A stretch of 64,000 bases of DNA from Glycomyces terrestris (GCF_003933745.1 NZ_RSEB01000003.1:124001-188000), one strand, 5' to 3'; positions 28,309-38,348 are shown, counted from the stretch's first letter. Notes: a model not told the origin generated them from the letters alone. Program-made: numbers and translations.

Positions 28309-30024
28309 TTACTTGATCTTCCACTCGCGGACGTTGAAGAGCGGGCCGGACTGCGAGTAGCCGTTGGCCAGCGGGCCCTCCAGGACCTGCGGGTTCCAGT
28401 AGATCGCCTGCGGCTCGTCGAAGACGGGCAGCGTGTAGGCGTCCGGGACCACGATCGCGTCGACGTCGTTCGCGAACTGCGCGGCCTCGTCCAGGTCGAA
28501 GGTCGAGCGGACCTTCGCGATCGCCTCGTCGGCGACCGGGTTGGAGTACTTGCCGTAGTTCGAGCCCGAGCCGGTCTCGAAGTACTGCGAGGGCTGCACG
28601 GTGAACGCGGCCGAACCGGACCAGCCGAAGATGATCAGGTCGAAGTCGGCCTCGGCCAGGACGTTGCCCAGCTCGCCGTCCGGGATCGCGACGAGCTCGA
28701 GCGCGATGCCGATCTGGGCCAGCTGCGCCTGGGCGAGCTCGGCGGCGAGCTTGCGGACCGGGTTCGTCTCGCCGTAGCGGACGTTGAAGGTCACGGCCTT
28801 GCCGTCGGGGGTCGTCAGGGTCTGGCCCTCGGCCGCGCCGGTGTAGCCGGCGGCGGTCAGGATCTCGGCGGCCTTGGCGATGTCGCCCGAGCCCTGGCCC
28901 GTCGGGCCGATGTGGTCGACGAAGTACTTGTTCTCGTTCGAGAAGAAGTGGTTGAGCTTCTGCGGGACGCCCGTCTCCGGGTAGTTCTTGTCGCAGATGT
29001 CCTGGCAGTTGATCGCGGTGAACACGGCCTTGCGCAGCTCGACGTCGGCGAGGAACTCGTTCTGGACGTTCGAGTCGAAGTGGATCCAGATCGAGCCGGT
29101 GTAGGTCTCGATGCTCATGTTCGGGTCCTCGGCGAGGAGCGCGTTCTGCTCCTCCGAGAACTCGCTCGGCCAGGCGCCGTCGATGGTGCCCTGGCGCATC
29201 TCGGTGACGATGGCCTCGGTGCCCTCGATGACGCGGAGGGTGAGCTTCTCGATGGTGGGCTTGATCGAGCCCTGGTAGTTCTCGTTGATCTCGTACACGA
29301 TGTACTCGCCGAGCTTGGCGTCGACGACCTTGAACGGGCCGGTGCCGATGAGGCCCTCGCCGTCCGCGGTGGGGGTGGTGGTCTCGAAGTACTGGATCGC
29401 GTCGCCCATGACCTCGGGGTCGGTCTGCCAGTCCGCGAAGCCCTTGGCCTCGGCGACGTGGCTGGGGAGGTAGATGGTGCTGGCGAACTGCCACTCGGGG
29501 TCGGAGTAGCCGTCGACGTACGTCACGAGGATGGAGCCGTCCTCGGCCTGCTCGATCGAGGCGATCTGCGAGCCCCAGTCGATCGAGGCGGGCAGGGCCT
29601 TCTCCTGGTTGGCGTGCTCCGGCTTGCCGGACATCGAGTACCACTGGAAGATGAAGTCCTCGACGCGGACCGGCTGGCCGTCGGACCACTGGGCGTTCTC
29701 GTTGAGGACGTACTTGATCTGCATCGGCGCTTCCGAGACGAGCTCGGGGGCCTGCGCGAAGATCGCGTCGTCGTAGTGGAACACCGCTTCGGCGTCGAAG
29801 TCGCCGGAGCCGGCGGCCATCGGGGTCATGGCCTGGTGGCCGTAGGAGTTGTTGCCCGCCTGCGTGTTCTCGTTCCAGGAGGCCCACGCGGAGGAGACCG
29901 CCCAGACGATCTCGGTCTTGCCCGAGCCGCCGTCTTCGCCGTCGTTGCCGCCGCAGGCGGCGAGGGTGAGGGCAGCGCCGCCGCCGAGGGACAGGCCGCC
30001 GAGAGCTCTACGAGTCAGAGCCAT
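28309..30024 (-). CDS. Peptide ABC transporter substrate-binding lipoprotein 2
   Basis: A 571-residue family 5 solute-binding protein. The N-terminus MALTRRALGGLSLGGGAALTLAAC combines a twin-arginine pair with a lipobox, so Tat export followed by lipidation is likely. The mature start is Gly/Asp-rich, then IVWAVSSAWASWNENT. The domain is complete to EWKIK. It is most like the third paralogue, which has the same ALTRRALGGL signal. ATG 30024 has GGAGGAG at 8 nt. It appears to be a separate transcription unit, with a hairpin on each side, rather than part of the opp operon. Confidence 0.92.
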   Translation of the reverse strand: MALTRRALGGLSLGGGAALTLAACGGNDGEDGGSGKTEIVWAVSSAWASWNENTQAGNNSYGHQAMTPMAAGSGDFDAEAVFHYDDAIFAQAPELVSEAPMQIKYVLNENAQWSDGQPVRVEDFIFQWYSMSGKPEHANQEKALPASIDWGSQIASIEQAEDGSILVTYVDGYSDPEWQFASTIYLPSHVAEAKGFADWQTDPEVMGDAIQYFETTTPTADGEGLIGTGPFKVVDAKLGEYIVYEINENYQGSIKPTIEKLTLRVIEGTEAIVTEMRQGTIDGAWPSEFSEEQNALLAEDPNMSIETYTGSIWIHFDSNVQNEFLADVELRKAVFTAINCQDICDKNYPETGVPQKLNHFFSNENKYFVDHIGPTGQGSGDIAKAAEILTAAGYTGAAEGQTLTTPDGKAVTFNVRYGETNPVRKLAAELAQAQLAQIGIALELVAIPDGELGNVLAEADFDLIIFGWSGSAAFTVQPSQYFETGSGSNYGKYSNPVADEAIAKVRSTFDLDEAAQFANDVDAIVVPDAYTLPVFDEPQAIYWNPQVLEGPLANGYSQSGPLFNVREWKIK

Positions 30025-30199
30025 GAGTGTTTCTCCTCCAGATATCGATGCCGAGGGGGCCTCCGGCTGGCCGCGAAAGCGCCGATGCCTCGCGTCCGGA
30101 CGAACGGGTTGGGGGAAGGCGTGCTGCCCTCGGCGGTGTTGTGACAAACACTGGCACAGACGTGAGCGGATTGACACGGCGGAGGGCCCAACTGGAGTT

Positions 30200-30218
30200 T
30201 ATTCGTGATGTATTCGTG
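30200..30218 (-). promoter_or_regulatory. Direct repeat TATTCGTG upstream of binding protein 2
   Basis: Two TATTCGTG copies with an 11-bp period (30200-30207 and 30211-30218), about 180 bp before the binding protein 2 start, next to a -10-like TAAACT on the minus strand. The one-helical-turn period suggests tandem regulator binding. Confidence 0.35.
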
Positions 30219-30251
30219 ACTTTGCGCCCTGCTCCGTGTGGTCTGAATGGA

Positions 30252-30282
30252 CCGTGGGGCCGATGTGGCATCGGCCCCACGG
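30252..30282 (-). terminator. Terminator after binding protein 3
   Basis: A 14-bp stem with a 3-nt loop (30252-30265, 30269-30282), 100 nt after the stop of binding protein 3. The 357-bp gap holds nothing else that looks like a gene. Confidence 0.6.
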
Positions 30283-30381
30283 GGGAATTCAGTGAATTAT
30301 CGGGACGGAACGCAGTGAATCGGCGCCGCGATGCAGAGTCGAATTCGAGTCGCGTTCACCACTGCCCGCACCCGGCCCGGG

Positions 30382-32091
30382 TCACGGGGCCTGCCACTCC
30401 CGCACGTTCCAGGTCGGGCCGGCCTGGCTGGCCGGGTTCACCGGGTCGGTGAGCTCGATGAGCTTCGCGTTCCAGATGACCGACAGCGGGCTGGAGTACA
30501 GCGGCAGGGTGTACGCCTGCGCGACCGCCTGGGCGCTGATCTGGTTCGCGAAGTCGGCGGCCTCGTCCATGTCGAACGTGCCGCGCACCTTCGGGAGCAG
30601 CTCGTTGATGACCGGGTCGTCGTAGCCGCCGTAGTTCGAGGCCGAGTCCGTCGCGAAGTACTGGTTGGGACCGGTGGTGAACGCCGGGGAGCCGACCCAC
30701 GAGAACACGATCATGTCGAAGTCGGCGCTGGAGAGCGTGCCAGCGAAGTCCTCGTCGCCGAAGCCCTTGAGCTCCAGGTCGATGCCGAGCGGCTCGAGCT
30801 GGGCCTGGATGACCTCGCCGGTGAGCTTGCGGATCTCGTTCGAGGTCGCGAAGCGGAAGTTGAAGACGACCTGCTCGCCGTCCTTCTCCAGCTTCCCGTC
30901 GCCGTTCCAGGTGTACCCGGCCGCGGTGAGGATCGCCTTGGCGGCGTCGAGGTCGCCGAGGCCGTAGTTCGCCGGGGTGAGGTAGTCCTGGTAGTAGGGG
31001 CTCTCCTCGGTGAAGAAGTGGTTGCCCAGCCACGGCACCTCGGTGCCGGGGAAGGCCCGCTCCTTGATCTCGCCGATGTTGACCGCGGTGAACACGGCCT
31101 TGCGCAGCTCGACGTCGGCGAGGAAGCCGTTGCGGACGTTGATGTCGAAGTGCGACCAGGTCGCGCCCGCGTACGTCTCGTACTTCCACTCCTCGGGGTT
31201 CTCGTCGAGCTCCTGGAGGATCTCCAGCGAGAAGTCGTTCGGCCAGCAGCCGGCGATGGTGCCCTGCCGCAGCTCGGTCACCTCGGCCTCGATGCCCGTC
31301 ACCGGCCTCATCGTGAGCTTCGTGAACTTCGCCTTCTTCGAGCCCTGGTACTTCTCGTTGGGCTCGTAGACGATGTACTCGCCGAGCTTGTTGTCGACCG
31401 GCTTGTACGGCCCGGAGACGACCGTCCACAGGTTCTCGTTGAACCAGGTGATGGCGTCGCCCATGACCTCGGGGTCGGTCTGCCAGGCGGTGAAGCCGCC
31501 CTCCTCCTCGGCGTAGTGGCTGGGGAGGTAGACGCCGCCGGTGAACTTCCACTCCGGGTCCACGTTGCCCTCGGCGAACGTGAAGACGATGACGCCGGGC
31601 TCGGGCTCCTCGATGGAGGCCACGGTCGAGCCCCAGGCGGTGGTGGCCGGGAGGGCCTTCTCCTGGTTGGCGTGCTCGGGGTTGCCCGACAGCGAGTACC
31701 ACTGGAAAATGAAGTCCTCCAGGCGGATCGGCTTGCCGTCCGACCACTGGGCGCCCTCCTTGAGGGTCACCTGGATCTGCATCGGGGCCTCGCTGATGAG
31801 CTCCGGCTCGCCCTCGAAGATGGCGTCGTCGTAGAAGACGTTGCCCTCGGGGTCGAAGTCGTAGCCGCCGCTGCCGGCCGACACCATCGGGGCCATCGCG
31901 AGGTGGCCGGCGGAGTTGTTGCCGGTGCTCGTGTTCTCGTTCCAGGCCTCCCACGGGTACGCGATCGCCCAGGTCAGTTCGCCGCTGGGTCCGCCGCCGC
32001 CGTCCTCTTCGTCGCCGCCGCAGGCCGCCAGCATGAGCGCGGACGACCCGCCGATGGTCAGTCCGCCGAGTGCTCTACGGGTAAGAGCCAT
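30382..32091 (-). CDS. Peptide ABC transporter substrate-binding lipoprotein 3
   Basis: A 569-residue family 5 solute-binding protein with a Tat-like lipoprotein signal (MALTRRALGGLTIGGSSALMLAAC), an acidic Gly-rich linker and the array signature WEAWNENT. The domain shows LKEGAQWSDGKPIRLEDFIFQW and the conserved TGNNSAGH region. It is closely related to binding protein 2, and the two share the first ten residues exactly, pointing to a recent duplication. ATG 32091 follows GGAGGAGAC. Substrate specificity is not predictable. Confidence 0.92.
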   Translation of the reverse strand: MALTRRALGGLTIGGSSALMLAACGGDEEDGGGGPSGELTWAIAYPWEAWNENTSTGNNSAGHLAMAPMVSAGSGGYDFDPEGNVFYDDAIFEGEPELISEAPMQIQVTLKEGAQWSDGKPIRLEDFIFQWYSLSGNPEHANQEKALPATTAWGSTVASIEEPEPGVIVFTFAEGNVDPEWKFTGGVYLPSHYAEEEGGFTAWQTDPEVMGDAITWFNENLWTVVSGPYKPVDNKLGEYIVYEPNEKYQGSKKAKFTKLTMRPVTGIEAEVTELRQGTIAGCWPNDFSLEILQELDENPEEWKYETYAGATWSHFDINVRNGFLADVELRKAVFTAVNIGEIKERAFPGTEVPWLGNHFFTEESPYYQDYLTPANYGLGDLDAAKAILTAAGYTWNGDGKLEKDGEQVVFNFRFATSNEIRKLTGEVIQAQLEPLGIDLELKGFGDEDFAGTLSSADFDMIVFSWVGSPAFTTGPNQYFATDSASNYGGYDDPVINELLPKVRGTFDMDEAADFANQISAQAVAQAYTLPLYSSPLSVIWNAKLIELTDPVNPASQAGPTWNVREWQAP

Positions 32092-32292
32092 GTGCTGTGT
32101 CTCCTCCATTGGGTCGGCCGAGGAGGAGCGCCCGTTCGCGGGTCCCGGGGAGGCGCCGTCGCCGGCCGGGCCGCGGAGGGGGCGGACGGCCGCCTCGGCA
32201 GTACTGGCACAAACGCTGCCATGTCGACCGACCGAAGGGAACGAGTCGGTACGGATTTGGCGGACCATTGTTACCCGACCGATATGTGCGGC

Positions 32293-32322
32293 GGGGGGCC
32301 GCCCGCAGTCGGACGGCCCCCC
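32293..32322 (-). terminator. Terminator after binding protein 4
   Basis: A 9-bp stem of GGGGGGCCG with CGGCCCCCC and a 12-nt loop, 18 nt after the stop codon. Confidence 0.55.
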
Positions 32323-32340
32323 TCGCGCGCGGCGGTTCGC

Positions 32341-34026
32341 CTACGCGGGCTTCCAGTTCTGGACGTCCCACAGCGGACCGGACTGGCTGTTGCCGTTCGG
32401 GGTCACGCCGGCGAGCAGGTCCTGGTTGTAGATCGTGGACTGCGGCTCGTCGAGCAGCGGCAGCGTGAACGCGGCCGGCATGACGAGGGCCTCGACGTCG
32501 TTCGCGAACCCGGCCGCCTCCTCGAGGGAGGTGGTCGAGGTGACCCGTGCGATCGCCTCGTCGAGCCCGTCGAGCGAGTACGAGCCGAAGTTCGAGCCCG
32601 AGTCCGAGCCGAAGTACTGGAACGGCGCGGTGGTGAACGCGGGCGTGCCGGACCAGCCGAAGATGACCAGGTCGAAGTCGGCCTCGGAGAGGACCGGGCC
32701 CAGCTGGCCGTCCGGGATCGACGTCAGCGTCACGTCGATGCCGATCTCCGCGAGCTGCGACTGGACGACCTCGGCGATGAGCGTGCGGGTCGCGTCCCCG
32801 TCGCCGTAGCGGAACGTCAGCGTGACCGGCTCGCCGTCGGGCGTCATGAGCGTGTCGCCGGTGGTGTACCCGGCCGCGGCGAGCGCGGCGTTCGCGGCGT
32901 CGGCGTCGCCCGAGCCCTGCTGCGGGTCGGTCTGGCTCAGGAAGTCCTCGTGGAACTGGCTGTTCTGGCCGAAGAAGTGGTTCGTGCGGGCCGCGACCTC
33001 GGTGTCGGGGTAGGCGCGCTCGATGAGCTCCTCGTTGTCGATGGCGGTGAACACGGCCTGGCGCAGCACCTGGTCGGACAGGAACGCGTTGTTGGTGTTC
33101 GCGTCGATGTGGAGCCAGACGTTGCCCTCGTAGACGTTGACGGAGACGGCGTCGTTGCCGTCGAGCTCGTCGAGCGCCTCCTGGCTGAACTCGCTGGGCC
33201 AGGAGCCGTCGATCTCGCCGTTGCGCAGCGCGGTGACGATCGCGTCGGTGCCCTCGACGACCCGCAGGGTCAGCTTGTCGAGCCCGGGGTCCGCGCTGCC
33301 CTGGTAGTTCTCGTTGGGCTCGTAGATGATGTAGTCGCCCACGGCGGCGTCGGTGGGCGTGTACGGCCCGGCCGACCAGGTCGGCGCGGTGGTGCCGAGC
33401 CAGTCGGCGCTCGCGCCCATGACCGCCGGGTCGCTCTGCCAGTCCTCGAAGCCGTTCGCCTCGACGATGTGGCTGGGCATGAGGTTCGGGAACGCGAACT
33501 GCCACTCGGGGTTGAGGTAGCCGTCGATGTAGGTGACGGTGACGACGCCGTCGGCCTCGGTGATGGAGGCGACGTTCGCGCCCCAGTCGGTGGTGGCGGG
33601 CGCGCACTGCTCCTGGTTGCAGAACTCGGCGTTGCCCGACATCTGGTACCAGATGTAGATGAAGTCCTCGGCGCGGATCGGCTCGCCGTCGGACCACTGG
33701 GCGTTCTCGTTGAGGGTGTAGGCGACCGTGAGCGGGGCCTCGGAGGTGAGCTCGGGGAGCTTGGCGAGGACCGCGTCGTTGTGGACGAAGTCGCCGTCCG
33801 GGTTGAAGTCGCCGAAGGACGCGGCGGCGGGGGTCAGCACCTGGTTAAGGTAGCTGTTGTTGCCGTCGCTCGTGTTCGGGTTCCACGATTCCCAGCCCGA
33901 GCTGATCGCCCAGGTGACGTCGCTGTCGCCGCTGCCGCCGTCGCTGCCGCCGCAGGCGCCGAGCGCCCCTGCCGCGAGTGCCGCCGCGCCGGCCACGGCC
34001 AGTGCGGTCGCCCTTGCAGGTCGCAT
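32341..34026 (-). CDS. Peptide ABC transporter substrate-binding lipoprotein 4
   Basis: A 561-residue family 5 solute-binding protein. The signal is RATALAVAGAAALAAGALGAC (lipobox LGAC), without twin arginines. The signature WESWNPNT is followed by LNENAQWSDGEPIRAEDFIYIW, and the mature protein ends at QNWKPA. It groups with paralogues 2 and 3 by the NENAQWSDG segment but uses a Sec signal. ATG 34026 follows GGGGGAG. The minus-strand frame stays open far upstream into the next gene, which is a GC effect and not a fusion. Confidence 0.92.
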   Translation of the reverse strand: MRPARATALAVAGAAALAAGALGACGGSDGGSGDSDVTWAISSGWESWNPNTSDGNNSYLNQVLTPAAASFGDFNPDGDFVHNDAVLAKLPELTSEAPLTVAYTLNENAQWSDGEPIRAEDFIYIWYQMSGNAEFCNQEQCAPATTDWGANVASITEADGVVTVTYIDGYLNPEWQFAFPNLMPSHIVEANGFEDWQSDPAVMGASADWLGTTAPTWSAGPYTPTDAAVGDYIIYEPNENYQGSADPGLDKLTLRVVEGTDAIVTALRNGEIDGSWPSEFSQEALDELDGNDAVSVNVYEGNVWLHIDANTNNAFLSDQVLRQAVFTAIDNEELIERAYPDTEVAARTNHFFGQNSQFHEDFLSQTDPQQGSGDADAANAALAAAGYTTGDTLMTPDGEPVTLTFRYGDGDATRTLIAEVVQSQLAEIGIDVTLTSIPDGQLGPVLSEADFDLVIFGWSGTPAFTTAPFQYFGSDSGSNFGSYSLDGLDEAIARVTSTTSLEEAAGFANDVEALVMPAAFTLPLLDEPQSTIYNQDLLAGVTPNGNSQSGPLWDVQNWKPA

Positions 34027-34130
34027 ATGACCACTCCCCCTACTCTCCCTTGTGGCCGCGCCCCGGCGGGCGCGACTGGAACATCGTTGCACCTTGTCGG
34101 CCCGATTTCGGGGAGTTCCACGCAAGTCGG

Positions 34131-34159
34131 CAGGGCCGGTGCGCGAGGCGCCGGCCCTG
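34131..34159 (-). terminator. Terminator after binding protein 5
   Basis: A 9-bp GC stem (34131-34139, 34151-34159) that can be extended inside the loop, 11 nt after the stop codon. Confidence 0.55.
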
Positions 34160-34169
34160 GTCGCGAGGG

Positions 34170-35915
34170 TCATTCGGCTCTGAGTCCCCATTCGGCGACG
34201 TTGTAGAGGGCGCGCTGCTGGGAGGCCCAGTTGTCGCGGACGTTGACGAGTTCGGGGGTGGCGATGACGGCGACGGGGGTGTTCACGAGCGGGAGCTGGT
34301 AGGCGTTCTGGACGACGCGTTCGGCGATCTGGTCGCCGATGGCGGCGGCCTTGTCGGGGTCGGGTTCGAGGGCGAGGCTGTCGATGAGGGCGTCGAGTTC
34401 GGGGTCGTCGAGGCGGCCGTAGTTGGTGGGGGCCTCGGAGTCCCAGAACTGGCGCGCGGAGTTGACGATGACCGGCTGGGAGGTCCACCCGAAGGCGACC
34501 ATGTCGAAGTCCGACTCGTCGAGGGTGGGGCCGAGCTCGGCGGCGGGGAAGGGCTTGAGCTCGACCTCGATGCCGATGTCGGCGAGGTTGAAGGCGACGA
34601 GGTCGGCCATGGTCTGGCGGTCGTCGGAGCCGTCGGCGTAGCGGTAGTTGAAGGCGACCTGCTCGCCGCCGGGGGTGTGGAGGAGGCCTTCCTCCCAGGT
34701 GTAGCCGGCCGCGTCGAGGGTGTCGCGGGCGAGTTCCATGTCGCCGGCGCCCTGCCCGGTGGAGGTGAGGTGGTCCTGGAAGCCGGGCGCGTCGTTGCGG
34801 TAGAGGTGGTTGAGTTTGCGGGCGGCGTCGGACTGGACGTTGGCGTAGGTGCGGGCGATGATCTCCTCGACGTCGATGGCCTGGAAGACGGCGGTGCGGA
34901 GGGCGGGGTCGGCGAGGAACTCGTTGTTCACGTTGATGTCGATGTGGTGCCAGAGGGGGCCGCGGTCGACGTTGAAGTGGATGCCCTCCTCGCCGGCGAG
35001 CTGGACGACGTTCTCGGCGCTGACGTTGCCGGGGCTGGCGCCGTCGACGTTGCCCTGGCGGATCTCGGTGATGATCGACTCGAGGGAGTCGAAGGACCTG
35101 AGGGTGAGCTTGTCCAGGGTGACCTCGGTGGAGCCGGCCCAGTCCTCGTTCGGGGCGAAGACGGCGTACTCGCCGACCTTCGCGTCCTCGATGATGAAGG
35201 GCCCGGCGGACCAGGTGGGGACGGTGGCGGAGAAGTGGGCTTCGGCCGCGCCCATGTCGGCGGGGTCGTCGCGCCAGTCGAGGCCCTGCTCGTCGGCGAT
35301 GTGGGCGGGGTTGGAGAGGACGGGCTCGTACTTCCATTCGGAGGAGGCGTACGCATCGGTGTAGGTGATGACGATCTTGTCGGCGGTGGCGCCCTGCTCG
35401 ATGGAGGCGACCTCGGCGGCGGTGGCGGCGGCGGGGGTGCAGCCGTCGCAGCGGTCGGGGTCCCCGGAGCGGGCGTACCAGTTGTAGACGAAGTCGTCGA
35501 GGCCGATGGGGTTGCCGTCGCCCCAGTTGGCGTCGGGGTTGAGGGTGTACTCGACCTGCATGGGGTGCTCGTTGACGAGTTCGGGCTCGGCGGCGAGGAT
35601 CGCGTCGTTGACGACGAAGTCGGCGTGCTGGTCGAACTGGCCGATCGCGGGCCAGTAGGGGGCGGTGACCTGGAGGGTGTAGACGGTGTACTCGGCGCTC
35701 TGGTTGGGGTTCCAGCCGGTCCAGGAGCCGTCGATGCCCCAGGTGATCTCGCCGCCGTCGGCGCGCTGGCCGGAGTTGCAGGCGACGGGGTCGGCCGCGC
35801 AGTCCTGGAAGCCGCGGTCGCCGGGGTCCGCTCCGGTGCCGCAGGCGGTGGCGGTCATGACCAGGGCGGCGCCGAGGCCGATGGCGCCGGTTCGGGGTCG
35901 TCGTGCTCGCTGCAT
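34170..35915 (-). CDS. Peptide ABC transporter substrate-binding lipoprotein 5
   Basis: A 581-residue family 5 solute-binding protein. Signal RTGAIGLGAALVMTATAC, then a cysteine-containing mature N-terminus (FQDCAADPVACNSGQRADGGEITWGID) and the signature WTGWNPNQ. The extra cysteines, CDGCTPA further on, and the C-terminal DNWASQQRALYNVAEWG are shared with paralogue 1, so the array has two subgroups: 1/5 and 2/3/4. ATG 35915 follows CGAGGAGAGGG. No permease genes accompany this copy. Confidence 0.92.
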   Translation of the reverse strand: MQRARRPRTGAIGLGAALVMTATACGTGADPGDRGFQDCAADPVACNSGQRADGGEITWGIDGSWTGWNPNQSAEYTVYTLQVTAPYWPAIGQFDQHADFVVNDAILAAEPELVNEHPMQVEYTLNPDANWGDGNPIGLDDFVYNWYARSGDPDRCDGCTPAAATAAEVASIEQGATADKIVITYTDAYASSEWKYEPVLSNPAHIADEQGLDWRDDPADMGAAEAHFSATVPTWSAGPFIIEDAKVGEYAVFAPNEDWAGSTEVTLDKLTLRSFDSLESIITEIRQGNVDGASPGNVSAENVVQLAGEEGIHFNVDRGPLWHHIDINVNNEFLADPALRTAVFQAIDVEEIIARTYANVQSDAARKLNHLYRNDAPGFQDHLTSTGQGAGDMELARDTLDAAGYTWEEGLLHTPGGEQVAFNYRYADGSDDRQTMADLVAFNLADIGIEVELKPFPAAELGPTLDESDFDMVAFGWTSQPVIVNSARQFWDSEAPTNYGRLDDPELDALIDSLALEPDPDKAAAIGDQIAERVVQNAYQLPLVNTPVAVIATPELVNVRDNWASQQRALYNVAEWGLRAE

Positions 35916-36188
35916 CCCTCTCCTCGTGGTGCTCGTGCGCTCGGGCGCCGGGAACGAGCCGGTTCACGCGGCTCTAGGCGAATATGAGCACGGGATGCCA
36001 CTGCGCCCGAACTGTCCTCATTGACCGTCCATTGGGGGCAGAATGGAGGCGGCCGGGACGCGGACGCGCAGGTGGGCGGGGGCGCGGGGCGATTCCGGAA
36101 GGGAGGCGCGGATATCGGCGGTTTCACCGACATTCTCCGCGTTCGCCGCGGCGTCCGCCGATTGTGATCGAATCGGTATGAAGTTTGC

Positions 36189-36214
36189 GGGGGAGGCCGC
36201 ACCCGGCCTCCCCC
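36189..36214 (-). terminator. Terminator after HelD-like helicase
   Basis: A 10-bp stem GGGGGAGGCC/GGCCTCCCCC with a 6-nt loop, 18 nt after the stop. The remainder of the 316-bp gap 35916-36231 holds no gene. Confidence 0.6.
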
Positions 36215-36231
36215 TGTTCACGCCGGCCGGC

Positions 36232-38265
36232 TCAGGCGTTCATCTCGGCGGGGAGGGGGCGCGAGTGGACGACGGTGAGCCGCGAGACGGCGCGGGTGAG
36301 CGCGACGTACAGGTGCCGGAGGCCGACGCCCTCGACGGTGGCGCCGCCGGTGGCAGGCGCCTCGACGATCTCGACCGGTTCGACGACCACGACGTGGTCG
36401 AACTCGAGGCCCTTGGCGAGGCTGGCGGCGACGAGTTCGACCCGGTCGAGGCCGGCCAGGAGGGGGGCGAGCGCCGCGGCGCGCTCGTCGGCGGCGATGA
36501 CGCCGACGAGTCCCTCCTCGTCGAGCGCCTTGGCGACCGCGTCGCGGACGCCGGAGTCGAGGTCGGCGGCGGGGACGACGTCGAGGGAGCCGTCGGAGCG
36601 GATCGAGCGGGCGGGGGCGACGCCGACGCGCAGGTGCGGGAGGACCCGGTTGGCGAGTTCGATGATGACGGCCGGCACGCGGAACCCGGTGGTGAGCTCG
36701 GTGTGCTCGACGGCGTCCTTGCCGAGGTGCCGCATCTGGTCCTCCCAGGAGGCCGCGGCCCACGGGGTGGTGCCCTGGGCGAGGTCGCCGAGGACGGTGA
36801 CCGAGCCCTTCCCGGAGCGGCGGGCGATGACCCGGCACTGCATCGGGGACAGGTCCTGGGCCTCGTCGATCACGATGTGGCCGAAGGAGGCCGAGGGGTC
36901 GCGCAGGTTCAGGTGCGACTCGAGCTCGTCGGAGACGAGGAGGTCGGCCGCGGTGGGCCTGGCGGGCCTGCCGGTGAGGAGCGCGGCCTCGGCCTCGGTG
37001 AGGATGCCGGCGGTCGCGTCGGCGCGGAACGCCGGGTCGCCGTAGAGCTTCTTGAGGACGGTCTTGGCGTTGAGCTTGGGCCACAGGGCGTCCAGGAACG
37101 ACCGGACGGCCGGGGTGCGCTTGATCCCGGTCCCCCACTTGGCGTCCGGGGAGTGGCCGGAGCGGATCTCGGCCTGGCGGCGCACGCCCTGCACGATCGC
37201 GTCCTCGAGGGCCTTGCGTCCGGCGGTGTAGGTGCGGGAGTGCTTGCGGGCGTTCGCGAGCGCCTCTTCGAGGTAGGTCAGGCCGAGGCGCCAGCGCCAG
37301 CCGCCGTCGGCGATGAGCAGGCCCTCCTCGGGGGCGGCGCCGGCGGCGGCGAGGGCGGCGGGGACGGTGCCGACGTGCCCCCAGACGGCGCGTTCGCAGA
37401 CGAGGGCGATGCGCTCGTCGTGCTTGACGAGCGCGGCCTCGTGGGTGTCGGCGGCGGTGGCGGTGTGGGCGCCGGTGAGCTGCTGGACGGTGGTCTGCCA
37501 GACGGAGGTCTCGCCGAGGGTGGGGAGGACGCCGGAGATGTAGGAGAGGAAGCCTTCGTTGGGGCCGACGATGAGGACGCCGGACTTGGTGAGCTTCCCG
37601 GTGTAGTTGTAGAGGAGCCAGGCGGCGCGGTGGAGGCCGACGGCGGTCTTGCCGGTGCCGGGGGCGCCCTGGACGCACAGGTTGACGGCGGCCTCGCGGC
37701 GGATGAGCTCGTCCTGGTCGGGCTGGATGGTGGCGACGATGTCGCGCATGGGCCCGGTGCGGGGGCGCTCGATCTCGGCGGTGAGGATGTCGGAGGCGAC
37801 CTCTTCGCCGAGGACGAGGTTCTCGTCCTCGAAGCCGGTGAGGCGCGCGCCCTGGAAGCCGAAGCGGCGGCGCTTGGCGACGTCGCGGCGGTCGTGGGCG
37901 GAGGCGCGGTAGTACTGCTCGGCGAGGGGGGCGCGCCAGTCGAGGACGAGCGGGTCGTTGCGCTCGTCGCGGATGTGGCGGCGGCCGATGTGGAAGTCCT
38001 CGCCGTCGTCCATCCAGATGCGGCCGAAGAACAGGGCGATGTCGCGGTCGCTGAGGTCGGCGAGGCGCGGCACGGTGTAGTTGGCCATGGCCCAGCCGAA
38101 GTGCTGGTCCGAGCCGACGTCGCCGATGCCCAGGTTCTTCCCGGACTCGTCGAATTCGCCGGCGTAGGTGCGGTGGATGGCCTCGGTGAGGTCGCGCATG
38201 GCGGCCATGCAGGCGCGGGCGCGCTCGTGGTGGGCGATCTCGGTCTGGAGTTCGGCTTCTGACAC
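36232..38265 (-). CDS. helD: HelD-like RNA polymerase-associated UvrD-family helicase
   Basis: A 677-residue SF1 NTPase of the HelD group. An N-terminal helical arm (about 1-70) precedes a domain with FGRIWMDDGEDFHIGRRHIRDERNDPLVLDWRAPLAEQYY, characteristic of HelD rather than PcrA. Walker A is GAPGTGKTAVGLHRAAWLLYN, motif II VIDEAQDL, and the C-terminal motif YVALTRAVSRL. HelD proteins remove or recycle stalled RNA polymerase, and in some actinomycetes (HelR) protect it from rifamycins. Length is near mycobacterial HelD (about 740). I see no rifamycin-associated element upstream. The second helicase in the window, PcrA, is clearly a different family. Confidence 0.88.
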   Translation of the reverse strand: MSEAELQTEIAHHERARACMAAMRDLTEAIHRTYAGEFDESGKNLGIGDVGSDQHFGWAMANYTVPRLADLSDRDIALFFGRIWMDDGEDFHIGRRHIRDERNDPLVLDWRAPLAEQYYRASAHDRRDVAKRRRFGFQGARLTGFEDENLVLGEEVASDILTAEIERPRTGPMRDIVATIQPDQDELIRREAAVNLCVQGAPGTGKTAVGLHRAAWLLYNYTGKLTKSGVLIVGPNEGFLSYISGVLPTLGETSVWQTTVQQLTGAHTATAADTHEAALVKHDERIALVCERAVWGHVGTVPAALAAAGAAPEEGLLIADGGWRWRLGLTYLEEALANARKHSRTYTAGRKALEDAIVQGVRRQAEIRSGHSPDAKWGTGIKRTPAVRSFLDALWPKLNAKTVLKKLYGDPAFRADATAGILTEAEAALLTGRPARPTAADLLVSDELESHLNLRDPSASFGHIVIDEAQDLSPMQCRVIARRSGKGSVTVLGDLAQGTTPWAAASWEDQMRHLGKDAVEHTELTTGFRVPAVIIELANRVLPHLRVGVAPARSIRSDGSLDVVPAADLDSGVRDAVAKALDEEGLVGVIAADERAAALAPLLAGLDRVELVAASLAKGLEFDHVVVVEPVEIVEAPATGGATVEGVGLRHLYVALTRAVSRLTVVHSRPLPAEMNA

Positions 38266-38348
38266 AGGAGTCTCCCCGGTGGATTTGTCAGACGGTGCGT
38301 GGCTCGCGCGCGGGGCGCGGCCGGAGGTGCCTGAAAGGCGAACCGTCG

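Noticed and set aside
32341-35967. A 1208-codon minus-strand frame that seems to fuse binding proteins 4 and 5.
   Set aside because: Binding protein 5 has its own signal peptide, ribosome site and stop in another frame. The long frame is a GC-bias artefact through the intergenic hairpin.
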